Source of the DNA: Bacteroidaceae bacterium
GTDB taxonomy: Bacteria; Bacteroidota; Bacteroidia; Bacteroidales; Bacteroidaceae
Assembly: GCA_017447625.1 (NCBI GenBank)
Contig: JAFSNB010000044.1
Coordinates: 178,219-242,218, forward strand
Reading direction: 5' to 3'
DNA: 64,000 bases
A program made the position numbers and the translations under genes. Position 1 is the stretch's first letter; each line of letters starts with the position of its first letter. The notes under the pieces were generated by a model. The model had not been told where the DNA came from. It did no database searches and was given only the letters and a program-made list of their open reading frames with translations. Positions 15,689-24,597 of the stretch are shown here, piece by piece.

Positions 15689-16552
15689 ATGAACGGAAGA
15701 CAGAAAAAATATCGCTGGTCTATTCCCAAAGGACAGGAACCGACCGAGATGGATCGCATCATTCTGCGCCATCAGCAGCACGGCAAAATGGTGCCTAGCC
15801 GCGCACTTATCAAAACACCCGAACAGATAGAGGGCATCCGCAAGGCGGGTGTCATAAACACCGCTATACTGGACCTCGTCGGAGAGAGAATCCGTGCGGG
15901 CATCTCCACCTTGGAGATAGACCGTTGGGTCTATGACTACACCGTAAGCCACGGGGCCACACCCGCCTGTCTTGGCTACGACGGCTTCCCGAACAGCTGT
16001 TGCACTAGCGTGAACGAGGTGGTTTGCCACGGAATCCCCAACGAATTCGAGATTCTGGAGGAGGGTGACATAATAAATGTGGACTGCACTACAATCCTCA
16101 ATGGCTATTACGCCGACGCCTCACGTATGTACGTGATCGGCAAGACCACGCCCAAGAAGCAGAAGCTTGTGGATGTAGCTTGGGAGTGCTTGAAGATTGG
16201 GGAACAGGTCTGCTCGGAGCCATTTGTCTTTGTCGGCGATGTGGGCAACGCCATTGCAAAACACGCGCACAAGAACGGCTTCTCCGTGGTCCGCGACCTC
16301 TGCGGACACGGCGTCGGGCTGGAGTTCCACGAAGACCCCGAGGTAGAACACTACGGCAAGAAAGGCACCGGGATGCTGCTCGTCCCGGGGATGGTCTTCA
16401 CCATCGAGCCCATGATAAATATGGGAACGTGGGAGGTGTTCTGTGACGAAGACGACGGCTGGACCGTGGTCAGTGAAGACGAACTCCCCTCTGCCCAGTG
16501 GGAACACACCTTTGTTATGACTGAAAACGGAGTAGAAGTGTTGACACACTAA
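15689..16552 (+). CDS. map: Methionine aminopeptidase, type I
   Basis: 287 residues from ATG 15689; the in-frame GTG at 15650 lies upstream of the promoter and is rejected. It removes initiator Met from nascent proteins. Metal ligands are in 'NVDCTTILNGYYADASRMYVIG' (two Asp), 'CGHGVGLEFHEDPEV' (His), 'GMVFTIEPMI' (Glu) and the last Glu in 'SAQWEHTFVMTENG'. The N-terminal 45 residues ('KYRWSIPKGQEPTEMDRIILRHQQ') precede the catalytic fold, as in other Bacteroidetes members I know. A repeat element starts one base after the stop. Confidence 0.94.
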   Translation: MNGRQKKYRWSIPKGQEPTEMDRIILRHQQHGKMVPSRALIKTPEQIEGIRKAGVINTAILDLVGERIRAGISTLEIDRWVYDYTVSHGATPACLGYDGFPNSCCTSVNEVVCHGIPNEFEILEEGDIINVDCTTILNGYYADASRMYVIGKTTPKKQKLVDVAWECLKIGEQVCSEPFVFVGDVGNAIAKHAHKNGFSVVRDLCGHGVGLEFHEDPEVEHYGKKGTGMLLVPGMVFTIEPMINMGTWEVFCDEDDGWTVVSEDELPSAQWEHTFVMTENGVEVLTH

Positions 16553-16705
16553 GACCCACCCCCAGCCCCCCCGTGAGGGAGTGGAGGCTGGCTGGGAATG
16601 TAAAATATATAATGTAAAATGTATTGTTGACCGTAATGATTAAAGAGAATATATCCAGCCAAACTCATTCTGCTCCCTCCCTAACAGGGAGGGCGGGGGG
16701 AGAGT
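16553..16705. repeat. GC-rich inverted-repeat element spanning the tsaD start
   Basis: Left arm GACCCACCCCCAGCCC at 16553, right arm ending GGGCGGGGGGAGAGTC at 16705, plus an inner palindrome CTCCCTCCCTAACAGGGAGGG. The spacer contains the tsaD start codon, and the right arm codes for residues of TsaD. Confidence 0.85.
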
Positions 16706-17721
16706 CCGTCACCATCCTTGGTATCGAATCCTCATGTGACGATACCAGCGCGGCTGTGATTCGCGACGGAGTGCTGCTCAGCAACGTGACGGCATCGCAG
16801 GCCGTACACGAGGCTTACGGCGGCGTGGTGCCAGAACTGGCTTCACGCGCTCATCAGCAGAATATAGTGCCGGTGGTAGATCAGGCGCTGAAGAAGGCCG
16901 GGGTCTCACGCGAGGAACTTACAGCCATAGCTTTCACGCGCGGTCCCGGGCTTATGGGTTCGCTACTCGTTGGTGTCAGCTTCGCCAAAGGACTGGCCGC
17001 CGCGCTGAATATCCCCATGATAGACGTAAACCACCTGCAAGGACATATTCTCGCACATTTCATAAAGACACAACCGACAGAAGAAAGTCAGCCTCCCTTC
17101 CCCTTCCTCTGCCTCCTCGTCTCCGGCGGCAACTCCCAGATAGTCCTTGTCAAGGCGTACAACGACATGGAAATAATAGGGCAGACCATCGATGACGCAG
17201 CTGGCGAGGCCATAGACAAATGCTCCAAGGTCATGGGGCTGGGCTATCCCGGCGGGCCGATTATAGACCGTCTGGCACGACAGGGCAATCCCGATGCTTA
17301 CCACTTTTCCGAACCGCATATCCCTGGTTATGACTACAGCTTTAGCGGCCTGAAGACGTCGTTTCTCTATAACCTGCGCGACTGGATGCAGGAAGATCCC
17401 GACTTCATAGAGCACCACAAGGAGGACTTGGCAGCCAGTTTGGAGCATACCGTTGTGGATATCCTGATGAAGAAACTGCGTCTGGCCGCCCGCGACCTCA
17501 AGATACGCCACGTGGCCGTGGCCGGAGGCGTGTCGGCAAACACAGGACTCAGGCAGGCGTTTCAGGACTACGCGCGCCGTTACCACTGGCACGTGTATAT
17601 TCCGCCCTTCTCCTTCACAACAGACAACGCTGCCATGATTGCCATCGCGGGTTACTTCAAGTACCAAGATCGCGATTTTTGTCCCATGGAAGCGCCCGCA
17701 TATAGCCGAGTTTCCATCTGA
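16636..17721 (+). CDS. tsaD: tRNA N6-threonylcarbamoyladenosine transferase, with repeat-derived N-terminus
   Basis: TsaD transfers the threonylcarbamoyl group to A37 of ANN-decoding tRNAs. Signatures: 'ILGIESSCDDTSAAVI', 'VPELASRAHQQNIVPVV', 'FTRGPGLMGSLLVG', metal-binding 'DVNHLQGHILAHF', 'VSGGNSQIVLV', 'DDAAGEAIDKCSKVMGLGYPGGP' and 'AVAGGVSANTGLR'. Normal family members begin almost at ILGIES; here about 24 extra residues come from the GC-rich element. No ATG, GTG or TTG lies between it and the conserved core, so translation must pass through the repeat. ATG 16636 is chosen; TTG 16624 is an alternative. Confidence 0.94.
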   Translation: MIKENISSQTHSAPSLTGRAGGESVTILGIESSCDDTSAAVIRDGVLLSNVTASQAVHEAYGGVVPELASRAHQQNIVPVVDQALKKAGVSREELTAIAFTRGPGLMGSLLVGVSFAKGLAAALNIPMIDVNHLQGHILAHFIKTQPTEESQPPFPFLCLLVSGGNSQIVLVKAYNDMEIIGQTIDDAAGEAIDKCSKVMGLGYPGGPIIDRLARQGNPDAYHFSEPHIPGYDYSFSGLKTSFLYNLRDWMQEDPDFIEHHKEDLAASLEHTVVDILMKKLRLAARDLKIRHVAVAGGVSANTGLRQAFQDYARRYHWHVYIPPFSFTTDNAAMIAIAGYFKYQDRDFCPMEAPAYSRVSI

Positions 17722-17776
17722 AAGGTGACAAAATGGCATAAAAACGCCTTCTTGTGCACTTTTTTTCGCAAACATT

Positions 17777-17807
17777 TTGGATATGTCCGAAAAACATAGT
17801 ACCTTTG
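17777..17807 (+). promoter_or_regulatory. Promoter of the rpmB-rpmG-DUF4295 operon
   Basis: TTG 17777-17779, 20-base spacer, TACCTTTG 17800-17807; leader of about 47 nt to rpmB. Confidence 0.85.
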
Positions 17808-17860
17808 CGCCCTGTTTGGAAGAAATAGTTTTTGAAAGTTACTAAAAAGGAACAAACAAG

Positions 17861-18121
17861 ATGTCTAGAATCTGTCAAATCACTGGAAAACGTGCTATGG
17901 GTGGATGCAACGTGTCACACTCTAAGCGCCACACCAAGCGAACCTTCGATGTGAATCTTTTCTCAAAGAAGTTCTATTGGGTAGAAGAGGACTGCTGGAT
18001 TACCCTCAACATCTCTGCCGCAGGTCTGCGCATGATCAACAAGATTGGTCTCGATGCAGCTCTGAAGCGTGCTTTGGCCGCCGGCTATTGTGACCCCAAG
18101 GACATTAAATTCATCGGTTAA
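17861..18121 (+). CDS. rpmB: Large ribosomal subunit protein bL28
   Basis: 86 residues: '[20 protein letters not shown]', then '[13 protein letters not shown]'-type core and '[20 protein letters not shown]'. Component of the 50S subunit. First gene of a three-gene operon, 19 bp before rpmG. Confidence 0.96.
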   Translation: MSRICQITGKRAMGGCNVSHSKRHTKRTFDVNLFSKKFYWVEEDCWITLNISAAGLRMINKIGLDAALKRALAAGYCDPKDIKFIG

Positions 18122-18140
18122 AAGTTAAGGAGACACTATC

Positions 18141-18329
18141 ATGGCAAAAAAGGCTAAAGGTAACAGAGTGCAGGTTATTCTCGAATGCACCGAAATGAAG
18201 GAAAGTGGCCTCCCCGGCACTTCCCGTTACATCACCACCAAGAACCGCAAGAACACCCCTGAGCGTCTGGAACTGAAGAAGTACAACCCGATTCTCAAGC
18301 GTATGACGGTTCACAAGGAAATCAAGTAA
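18141..18329 (+). CDS. rpmG: Large ribosomal subunit protein bL33
   Basis: 62 residues, basic, with '[15 protein letters not shown]', '[22 protein letters not shown]' split by normal family spacing. The zinc-binding CxxC pairs are not present (only one Cys), so this is the zinc-independent form. Confidence 0.95.
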   Translation: MAKKAKGNRVQVILECTEMKESGLPGTSRYITTKNRKNTPERLELKKYNPILKRMTVHKEIK

Positions 18330-18341
18330 TACCCTCCTACT

Positions 18342-18497
18342 ATGGCAAAGAAAACAGTTGCTACCCTGCAGACGGGCAAGACTGATGGCCGCAGCTATAC
18401 TAAGGTCATCAAAATGGTGAAGAACCCCTCCGGTTCTTACAGCTTCGATGAAAGAATGGTGCCCAACGAAGCCGTTGACGCATTCTTCAAGAACTAA
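18342..18497 (+). CDS. DUF4295 family protein
   Basis: 51 residues: 'MAKKTVATLQTG', 'RSYTKVIKMVKNPSGSY', 'DERMVPNEAVDAFFKN'. This small basic protein is encoded after L28-L33 throughout Bacteroidetes and is presumed ribosome-associated; its function is unproven. It starts 12 bp after rpmG and is followed by the operon terminator. Confidence 0.92.
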   Translation: MAKKTVATLQTGKTDGRSYTKVIKMVKNPSGSYSFDERMVPNEAVDAFFKN

Positions 18498-18536
18498 ACC
18501 ATCGATTTAGATAACTTTCAAAATACCACACTTATG

Positions 18537-18573
18537 CTCCTTGCGGCCATCCGGTCGCAGGGAGTTTTATTTT
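18537..18573 (+). terminator. Terminator of the rpmB operon
   Basis: CTCCTTGCGGCC (18537-18548), tetraloop ATCC, GGTCGCAGGGAG (18553-18564): a 12-pair stem with two G-T-type mismatches, then TTTTATTTT. Confidence 0.88.
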
Positions 18574-18593
18574 CTATCAGTGGGTTTATGGGA

Positions 18594-19988
18594 CTAAGCG
18601 AATTCCGTAAGCTTGGTGTCAGGAGAAGAGATTGCGGCGGCACGTAGTTCCTGAATCTTGCTCCACTCGGGATTCTCTTCGACCAGGGCGGATTTCAGTA
18701 TGTCACCGCGCTGATCCATGTAATTCAGAACTGTGGAGACGGTTATGTGCTCGATGGAAATTGCCGGTGCAAAATGCGGCACGGACTTGTTGCCCAGGCT
18801 CACTTCGTTTACTAAAGGCTGCTCCTCATCTGCCATAAGCTCGTAGAGGATACTGTTCACCAGCGAGAGGGGGACAGACGTGGTGGCGGCGAGGTCGTGG
18901 GCCGTGAGTGTCTTGCCACGGTCGTGTTCCTTGCACAATCGGAGCATGATGAGCAGAGCCACGCAGTCGTGGTACTGGCGGGAAAGCAGCGGAGCGCTCT
19001 TCTCAAAGGCGAAGTCCGTGACCATCTGATGTGCGTAGCTCAGCTGTGCTCCTAACAGGCAGATCGTCCACGACAACTGCATCCACAGCATAAACAACGG
19101 GATAGCAGCAAATGACCCATAGATGGCGTTGTAAGAAGAGATCCAGACCTGAGAGTTGATGTAAAACCACTGAAGGGCTTGGAAGGCTACGCCAGCCACG
19201 ATGCCGGGAATAATGACGTTTCGCCATTTGACCTCGGTGTTCGGCATCAGTTTGTACAAGACGATGAACGCCAATGAAGCCAGAACGTAGGGGATTAGCT
19301 CGAGGCTGAACTGTATGCTGTTGGAGATCAGACTGTAAGAGGGGAGGAAGTGGCTCGCACCCACGATGAATATTTGGAAACCGGAGGTCACCACGATAAG
19401 AATCGGCAGGATGAAGAAGATGCTGATATAGTTGATGGCCCGGCGGTAGATATTGCGTGAGGTCTTCACGCGCCAGATAGTGTTGAACGAGAGCTCTATG
19501 TTGCTCGTTAAATTAATTAATGTATAGAAGAGCATTATCAGACCGACTCCGATGAACACTCCGCCCTTAGCTTTCTCCAAGTAGGAGTTCACGAAATCGA
19601 GCAGCGTCTGCGTCATTTCCGGTGAGAAGCGCACGTTCTCCTTCAGCTTCTCTTCAACAAGAGTTCCGAAACCGAAGCCGCGTGCGATGGCGAAGACGAT
19701 AGCCAGAATAGGCACCGCACCGAGGATACTGGAGTAGGTGAGGGCAGAGGCGTGACTTGACAGGTTGTTGCCCACGAACAGCTCGTAGGTCATATCCAGT
19801 CGACGGGCGATTCCAATCAGAATGCGGGTTGGGCGCGGCAGCGTGTGCAGGTCGATGCTCCAAAAACTGTCTTTTCGGAGAAAAGAAAAGAAAGAAGACT
19901 TTGAAGACCCACCCCCTTGCCCCTCCCTTGTATGGAGGGGAGTAGAATGAGTTTGGCTGGCTTTATTCCTTTTGTTCATAACACTCAA
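18594..19988 (-). CDS. YihY/virulence factor BrkB family membrane protein, repeat-derived N-terminus
   Basis: 464 residues. Several membrane helices and the family pattern 'HASALTYSSILGAVPILAIVFAIARGFGFG', 'YKLMPNTEVKWRNVIIPGIVAGVAFQALQW' and 'NAIYGSFAAIPLFMLWMQLSWTICLLGAQLSYA' (quoted in parts). The C-terminal 150 residues resemble a winged-helix domain ('TAHDLAATTSVPLSLVNSILYEL'). Residues about 10-30 ('QTHSTPLHTREGQGGG') are encoded by the GC-rich element, and both possible starts (19988, 19979) lie inside it. Function of the family is unsettled; it was once misassigned as RNase BN. Confidence 0.88.
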   Translation of the reverse strand: MSVMNKRNKASQTHSTPLHTREGQGGGSSKSSFFSFLRKDSFWSIDLHTLPRPTRILIGIARRLDMTYELFVGNNLSSHASALTYSSILGAVPILAIVFAIARGFGFGTLVEEKLKENVRFSPEMTQTLLDFVNSYLEKAKGGVFIGVGLIMLFYTLINLTSNIELSFNTIWRVKTSRNIYRRAINYISIFFILPILIVVTSGFQIFIVGASHFLPSYSLISNSIQFSLELIPYVLASLAFIVLYKLMPNTEVKWRNVIIPGIVAGVAFQALQWFYINSQVWISSYNAIYGSFAAIPLFMLWMQLSWTICLLGAQLSYAHQMVTDFAFEKSAPLLSRQYHDCVALLIMLRLCKEHDRGKTLTAHDLAATTSVPLSLVNSILYELMADEEQPLVNEVSLGNKSVPHFAPAISIEHITVSTVLNYMDQRGDILKSALVEENPEWSKIQELRAAAISSPDTKLTEFA

Positions 19989-20090
19989 TTATCAATTTTA
20001 CAATATACATTATTCAATTAACATCTCTGTCTTGCATCCCCGTATTTCCTCTAATTACTCCCCTCCCTTGGGAGGGGTTGGGGGTGGGCC
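19905..20090. repeat. GC-rich inverted-repeat element spanning the yihY start
   Basis: Left arm GACCCACCCCCTTGCCCCTC at 19905, right arm CCCTTGGGAGGGGTTGGGG...GGGCC ending 20090, spacer of about 110 bp containing the yihY start codon. Confidence 0.85.
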
Positions 20091-20100
20091 TTTTAAAAAT

Positions 20101-20503
20101 GAAAGCAGTGGGCCTGTAAGCCGGGTTCTGTACCGCACGGCTGTGCGGCGTCTGTCATTTATCTACGATGACGGTCGCCCGTCACCTCTATCGTTCTACC
20201 CTCCGGCTCGGGCGGGTCGCCCTCTCGTTTGGTCGCCGGTCTATGCGAACTTTCCACCACCGGTTTGCACAGCACGCATGTCGCCATACGCCTGGTGAGC
20301 TCTTACCTCACCTTCTCACCCTTACCGTCTGCATCCTCGCCCGTTCTCCTGATGGATTGCAGGCAGGCTACAGTCGGCGGTTCTTTTCTTCTGCCTTTAC
20401 AAGCCCTCGCGGACTTCTATCCGTTAGGTAGCGGTGTACCCTGTGTGGCCCGGACTTTCCTCCTGCGTCTGAAACGCCGGCGGCAGACCGTCCCACTGCT
20501 TTC
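20101..20503 (-). ncRNA. rnpB: RNase P RNA, bacterial type A
   Basis: On the minus strand the RNA opens GAAAGCAGTGGGACGGTCTG and includes the universal 'gaggaaagtccgggccacac' core (about 20445-20465), and closes with 'agcccggcttacaggccc' followed by the complement of its 5' end (P1: GAAAGCAGTGGG with CCCACTGCTTTC). About 403 nt, normal for type A. It processes tRNA 5' ends with RnpA. Confidence 0.96.
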
Positions 20504-20509
20504 GAAAGG

Positions 20510-20540
20510 CAAAGGTAGGGCAAAATGTCAGAATGAGCAA
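20510..20540 (-). promoter_or_regulatory. rnpB promoter
   Basis: On the minus strand TTG (20538-20540), 20-base spacer, TACCTTTG (20510-20517). The predicted start near 20503 coincides with the RNA 5' end deduced from pairing. Confidence 0.88.
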
Positions 20541-20657
20541 GAAAAAGAATGTAAAAATGCGATGTTGAGTGCTTAACCGACATTAAAAGGCACTTATTCA
20601 GTGTTAAAAGGTCGGAAAAAAGGGCTGACATTTTGTCGCAGACTTAAACTTTCGCAC

Positions 20658-20665
20658 TATTTTTG
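20658..20665 (+). promoter_or_regulatory. -7 box of the htrA-like gene
   Basis: TATTTTTG, with a TTG 22 bases upstream at 20633-20635. Places transcription start near 20672, so upstream in-frame codons are not used. Confidence 0.65.
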
Positions 20666-20717
20666 CATCAGATTTGGTGAAAGTACAATTATTATGATAA
20701 ACAATAAACACATTAAG

Positions 20718-22235
20718 ATGAATCAAACAACGAAAAAATGGCTCGGTGCCACATTGTTGGTGCTGAGCAGTAGCCTGATCACAGGTACAGTAATGCGCAA
20801 CGGATCTGACCTTAACGCTGCAACAACAGAAGCAAAACAAGCACCGGTAGCTGCTGCCATGAGCGGACTGGTTGATTTAACCTCTGCCGCTGAGAGCAGT
20901 GTCAATTCTGTGGTGTATATTAAAGCCACGCAGAATTCACGTACCCGCACAGTAGAGACATACGATCCCTTCAGTGATATGTTCGGCGAACTGTTCGGTA
21001 TGCCTGGGCAGGGACGTCGCCAGCAGCAGGTGCAGACACCCAAGCGTCAGGGTGCCGGCAGCGGAGTGATTATCTCGAAGGACGGATATATCGTAACTAA
21101 TAATCACGTGGTCGAGGGTGCTGACGAACTGCTCGTGAAACTGAATGATAACACCGAGTACCAGGCCCGCATTATCGGTACGGATAAGACCACAGACCTT
21201 GCCCTTATCAAGGTAGAGGCCAAGAATCTGCCTGCTATCGCCATCGGAAACAGTGATGATCTGAAGATTGGCCAGTGGGTGCTCGCTGTGGGTAATCCTT
21301 TCAATCTCACATCTACTGTGACGGCTGGTATCGTTTCTGCCAAAGCCCGCTCGCTCGGAGCCAATGGCGTTGAAAGTTTCATACAGACCGATGCAGCCAT
21401 CAATGCTGGAAACAGCGGCGGTGCATTGGTTAACGAGCGTGGACAGCTTGTCGGTATAAACGCTATGCTCTATTCCCAGACAGGCAGCTATAGCGGCTAC
21501 GGATTTGCAATTCCTACAACCATAATGAACAAGGTCGTAGCTGACCTGAAGGAGTTCGGAACCGTGCAGCGTGCCGTCCTCGGCGTGAGCGGCATTGATG
21601 TTACGAATTATATTGACGCAGAGAAAGAGAAAGGCAACGAAATAGACCTCGGCACGACCCGTGGTGTATATGTGGCAGAAGTGGTAGAGAAGTCCAGCGC
21701 TGAAGACCTCGGTCTGAAGAAAGGTGACGTGGTTACAGCCATTGACGGTCGTGAAGTCACCAAGATGGCTGAGTTGCAGGAGGCTCTGACTCAGCACCGC
21801 CCGGGTGATAAGGTGAAGATTACGTATGTCCGCGACAAGAAGTCCCGCACTGCCACCGCAACTCTGCGCAACCAGCAAGGCGGCACCGAGGTTATGGAAG
21901 AAGTGGATATGGATCTCTTCGGAGCAAATCTGCGACCGCTCTCCGAGAATATGCGCCAGCAGCTCGCTCTCAACAGCGGTCTGGAGGTTGTAGCCGTCAA
22001 GCGTGGTAAGATGATGGATGCCGGCATACAGAAGGGAATGATAATCCTCCGCGTCAATGATAAGGTAATGCGCACAGTTGAAGACTTCGAGGAAGCTGTA
22101 CGCGCAGCCAACCAGAGCAGCGACCGCACCCTGTGGATTCGTGCCGTGACACCCAGCGGACGACTCGTAAGTGCCGTTATCGACCTCTCTGAGGGTACCT
22201 CTCCGAAAGGCAAATCGTCCAAGAAGGGGAAATAG
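20718..22235 (+). CDS. DegP/HtrA-like periplasmic serine protease with two PDZ domains
   Basis: 505 residues from ATG 20718 (ATG 20694 also possible), chosen because a signal anchor 'WLGATLLVLSSSLITGTVM' follows at once. Trypsin-like domain with catalytic triad H130 ('NNHVVEGAD'), D160 ('TTDLALIKV') and S233 ('NAGNSGGALVN'). Two PDZ domains follow: 'GVYVAEVVEKSSAEDLGLKKGDVV' split by 'AIDGREV', and a second ending 'GMIILRVNDKVMRTVEDFEEAV'. Degrades or refolds damaged envelope proteins. Monocistronic by context: its own promoter before it and the sigma-factor promoter after it. Confidence 0.95.
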   Translation: MNQTTKKWLGATLLVLSSSLITGTVMRNGSDLNAATTEAKQAPVAAAMSGLVDLTSAAESSVNSVVYIKATQNSRTRTVETYDPFSDMFGELFGMPGQGRRQQQVQTPKRQGAGSGVIISKDGYIVTNNHVVEGADELLVKLNDNTEYQARIIGTDKTTDLALIKVEAKNLPAIAIGNSDDLKIGQWVLAVGNPFNLTSTVTAGIVSAKARSLGANGVESFIQTDAAINAGNSGGALVNERGQLVGINAMLYSQTGSYSGYGFAIPTTIMNKVVADLKEFGTVQRAVLGVSGIDVTNYIDAEKEKGNEIDLGTTRGVYVAEVVEKSSAEDLGLKKGDVVTAIDGREVTKMAELQEALTQHRPGDKVKITYVRDKKSRTATATLRNQQGGTEVMEEVDMDLFGANLRPLSENMRQQLALNSGLEVVAVKRGKMMDAGIQKGMIILRVNDKVMRTVEDFEEAVRAANQSSDRTLWIRAVTPSGRLVSAVIDLSEGTSPKGKSSKKGK

Positions 22236-22351
22236 CAAATAAGCTCAACGAATTATACGACTTAAACGACTTCGAATAGCCTAAAAAGGCGATATTTTTC
22301 AAAAAATAGCCTTTAGTTATTGAATTTTTGCTAAAAAGTTACTATATTTTT

Positions 22352-22381
22352 TTGCGCGCAAGGATAAAATGTCTATCTTTG
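22352..22381 (+). promoter_or_regulatory. rpoD operon promoter
   Basis: TTG 22352-22354, 19-base spacer, TATCTTTG 22374-22381. Confidence 0.85.
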
Positions 22382-22411
22382 CGCGCTTAAAATACGTTAT
22401 AAGTAAGTAGG

Positions 22412-23272
22412 ATGAGACAACTGAAAATCACAAAGAGTATCACCAATCGTGAAAGTGCATCTTTAGATAAGTACCTGCAAGAGATTGGGCGTGAAGACCT
22501 TATTACCGTTGAGGAAGAGGTGGATTTGGCCCAGAGAATACGCAAGGGCGACCGCGCTGCATTGGAGAAACTCACCCGCGCTAACCTGCGTTTCGTGGTC
22601 AGCGTGGCCAAGCAGTACCAAAACCAGGGCTTGTCACTGCCCGACCTCATCAACGAGGGCAACCTTGGACTTATCAAGGCCGCCGAGAAGTTCGATGAGA
22701 CCCGCGGTTTCAAGTTCATATCCTACGCTGTGTGGTGGATTCGTCAAAGTATCCTCCAGGCGCTGGCTGAGCAAAGCCGTATCGTACGCCTCCCGTTGAA
22801 TCAGGTAGGCTCACTCAACAAGATTTCCAAGGCTCTGAGCAAGTTTGAGCAGGAGAACGAGCGCCGTCCGAGTCCCGACGAACTGGCTGAGGAACTGGAT
22901 ATCCCCGTTGACAAAATCAGCGACACGCTCAAGGTGAGCGGCCGCCACATCTCAGTGGATGCTCCGTTTGTTGAGGGCGAGGACAACACCTTGTTGGACG
23001 TCATTGTGAATGACGATAGCCCCATGGCAGATAAGAGCCTCGTCAACGAGAGTCTCTCCCGCGAGATAGACCGTGCGCTCAGCACCCTCTCCGACCGCGA
23101 GAAGCAAATCGTGGAGATGTTCTTCGGCATCAACTGTCAGGAAATGACTCTGGAGGAAATCGGCGACCGCTTTAACCTGACCCGTGAGCGTGTACGCCAG
23201 ATCAAGGAGAAGGCCATTCGCCGCCTCCGCAACGACTCGAAGAGCAAACTGCTCCGTTCTTATCTCGGTTGA
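22412..23272 (+). CDS. rpoD: Primary RNA polymerase sigma factor (Bacteroidetes type)
   Basis: 286 residues, the short form typical of this phylum, lacking region 1.1. Region 1.2 '[21 protein letters not shown]', region 2 '[37 protein letters not shown]', region 3 '[23 protein letters not shown]', region 4 '[26 protein letters not shown]' (each quoted in part). It recognises the TTG/TAnnTTTG promoters annotated in this window. First gene of a tight run to mtgA at 26242. Confidence 0.96.
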   Translation: MRQLKITKSITNRESASLDKYLQEIGREDLITVEEEVDLAQRIRKGDRAALEKLTRANLRFVVSVAKQYQNQGLSLPDLINEGNLGLIKAAEKFDETRGFKFISYAVWWIRQSILQALAEQSRIVRLPLNQVGSLNKISKALSKFEQENERRPSPDELAEELDIPVDKISDTLKVSGRHISVDAPFVEGEDNTLLDVIVNDDSPMADKSLVNESLSREIDRALSTLSDREKQIVEMFFGINCQEMTLEEIGDRFNLTRERVRQIKEKAIRRLRNDSKSKLLRSYLG

Positions 23273-23275
23273 GCC

Positions 23276-23701
23276 ATGAAGATAAAGTTACTCCTCTTTG
23301 CTGTTTTAGTGGCACTGCTGCCGCTGACACTTGACTCTGCCAAGAAGCCGGAAAAGAAAAGGGTGTATATGTTCGGCTTTGCCGCCTCGTTCACAGACTC
23401 CCTTGCCTTCCAGACAGAAATACAGGCTGTTGACAGCGTTTGGCTTCTGCCTAACGGATTCCTCGTGGATCGCGCTCTTTATAGCCTGCAGTTGCAGTAT
23501 TATGTCGAGGGAAAGGGTAGCACGAATTCCACTGCCACTGTGTTCTTTGCGGAGAAGGCATACAAACTGAAGAAAGTTTGGGAAAAGGTGCGTAAGCGTT
23601 ATGCAAAGGCAGATGGCGTCAGCTTGACTATTGTGCCTCAGACAGACTTCCAGTTCCGTCCCGAACAATACAACGAACCCACCATAGATGAATCAGAATA
23701 A
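23276..23701 (+). CDS. Exported hypothetical protein conserved behind rpoD
   Basis: 141 residues with a signal peptide ('LLLFAVLVALLPLTLDSA'), then 'KRVYMFGFAASFTDSLAFQTEIQAVD'. I know no function. It begins three bases after the rpoD stop and overlaps the next gene by 14 bp. Confidence 0.8.
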   Translation: MKIKLLLFAVLVALLPLTLDSAKKPEKKRVYMFGFAASFTDSLAFQTEIQAVDSVWLLPNGFLVDRALYSLQLQYYVEGKGSTNSTATVFFAEKAYKLKKVWEKVRKRYAKADGVSLTIVPQTDFQFRPEQYNEPTIDESE

Positions 23702-24584
23702 GTACCGGGTGGCTCAGCACCTCTTTCTGGTGCAAAGCCCAGATGACCACCTAGATATCCCCACTTACATCCCCTCTTTTGCACCTTTCGTGAGTGCAGA
23801 AGAGGGTGATGTACTTTTTACTTTATGTGCCAATATCGCAGAGCCTCACTCATTCAAAGGATGGGACGAGATTGGACAGTTCGACTGCGGCGGCGCAAAC
23901 CATGGAGTCTATATTGATGCTGATGGAAATTACGGATTCGAGATTAGTCTGCCCGGTGAAGGTGGCCCGCTGAGTTGCACGATGATGGCAAATCCGGATT
24001 TCACTCAGTGTGAAGCTTTAATAGTTCCAGGCCAGATTCTGCAACATAGTCAGTTTGGTTTGAACAACGCCATAATGATGGCTTATGCCTTTGCCTCTGC
24101 AACTTATGACACACTGCTTGTCCATGCGTCTGTAATCCGCAACAACGGCTACGGATATCTGTTCACGGCTCCGAGCGGGACGGGAAAGAGCACTCACACC
24201 CATCTGTGGTATAAGAATATCCCCGGCTGTGACCTCATGAACGATGATAACCCCGTTGTACGTGTCATAGACGGCAAGGCTATAGTCTTCGGTTCGCCGT
24301 GGAGCGGCAAGACGCCCTGCTACCGCAATATCCAGGCTCCCATTGGTGCCATCACCCGCATAGAGCAGGCTCCGTATAACAAGGTGCAGCCGATGTCTCC
24401 AATTGAGGCGTTTGCGATGTTGCTTCCGGCCGTCAGCTCTATGAAGTGGGATCGCCGCGTTTATAACGGTGTGTGCCAGGCAATATCTCGTCTCCTGCCC
24501 GTAACTCCTATCTGGCGTCTTGAATGTCTGCCGGATGCCGACGCAGCCCACGTCTGCTATGATGCTATTCATGTGAAATCCTGA
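23688..24584 (+). CDS. HPr-kinase/PEPCK-like P-loop protein
   Basis: 298 residues. Central P-loop 'FTAPSGTGKSTHTHLW' followed by 'LMNDDNPVV' and 'GSPWSGKTPCYRN' match the HprK-related serine kinase-like family found beside PqqD proteins. Family relatives phosphorylate serine or act on peptides in RiPP and lasso-peptide loci; substrate here is unknown. Part of a kinase-peptidase-PqqD trio with 13-88 bp gaps. Confidence 0.8.
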   Translation: MNQNKYRVAQHLFLVQSPDDHLDIPTYIPSFAPFVSAEEGDVLFTLCANIAEPHSFKGWDEIGQFDCGGANHGVYIDADGNYGFEISLPGEGGPLSCTMMANPDFTQCEALIVPGQILQHSQFGLNNAIMMAYAFASATYDTLLVHASVIRNNGYGYLFTAPSGTGKSTHTHLWYKNIPGCDLMNDDNPVVRVIDGKAIVFGSPWSGKTPCYRNIQAPIGAITRIEQAPYNKVQPMSPIEAFAMLLPAVSSMKWDRRVYNGVCQAISRLLPVTPIWRLECLPDADAAHVCYDAIHVKS

Positions 24585-24597
24585 ACCACTCTTTCTA

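Noticed and set aside
20937-22238. 433-codon open frame antisense to the htrA-like gene
   Set aside because: Mirror of a conserved protease with full catalytic triad; no independent promoter or domain.
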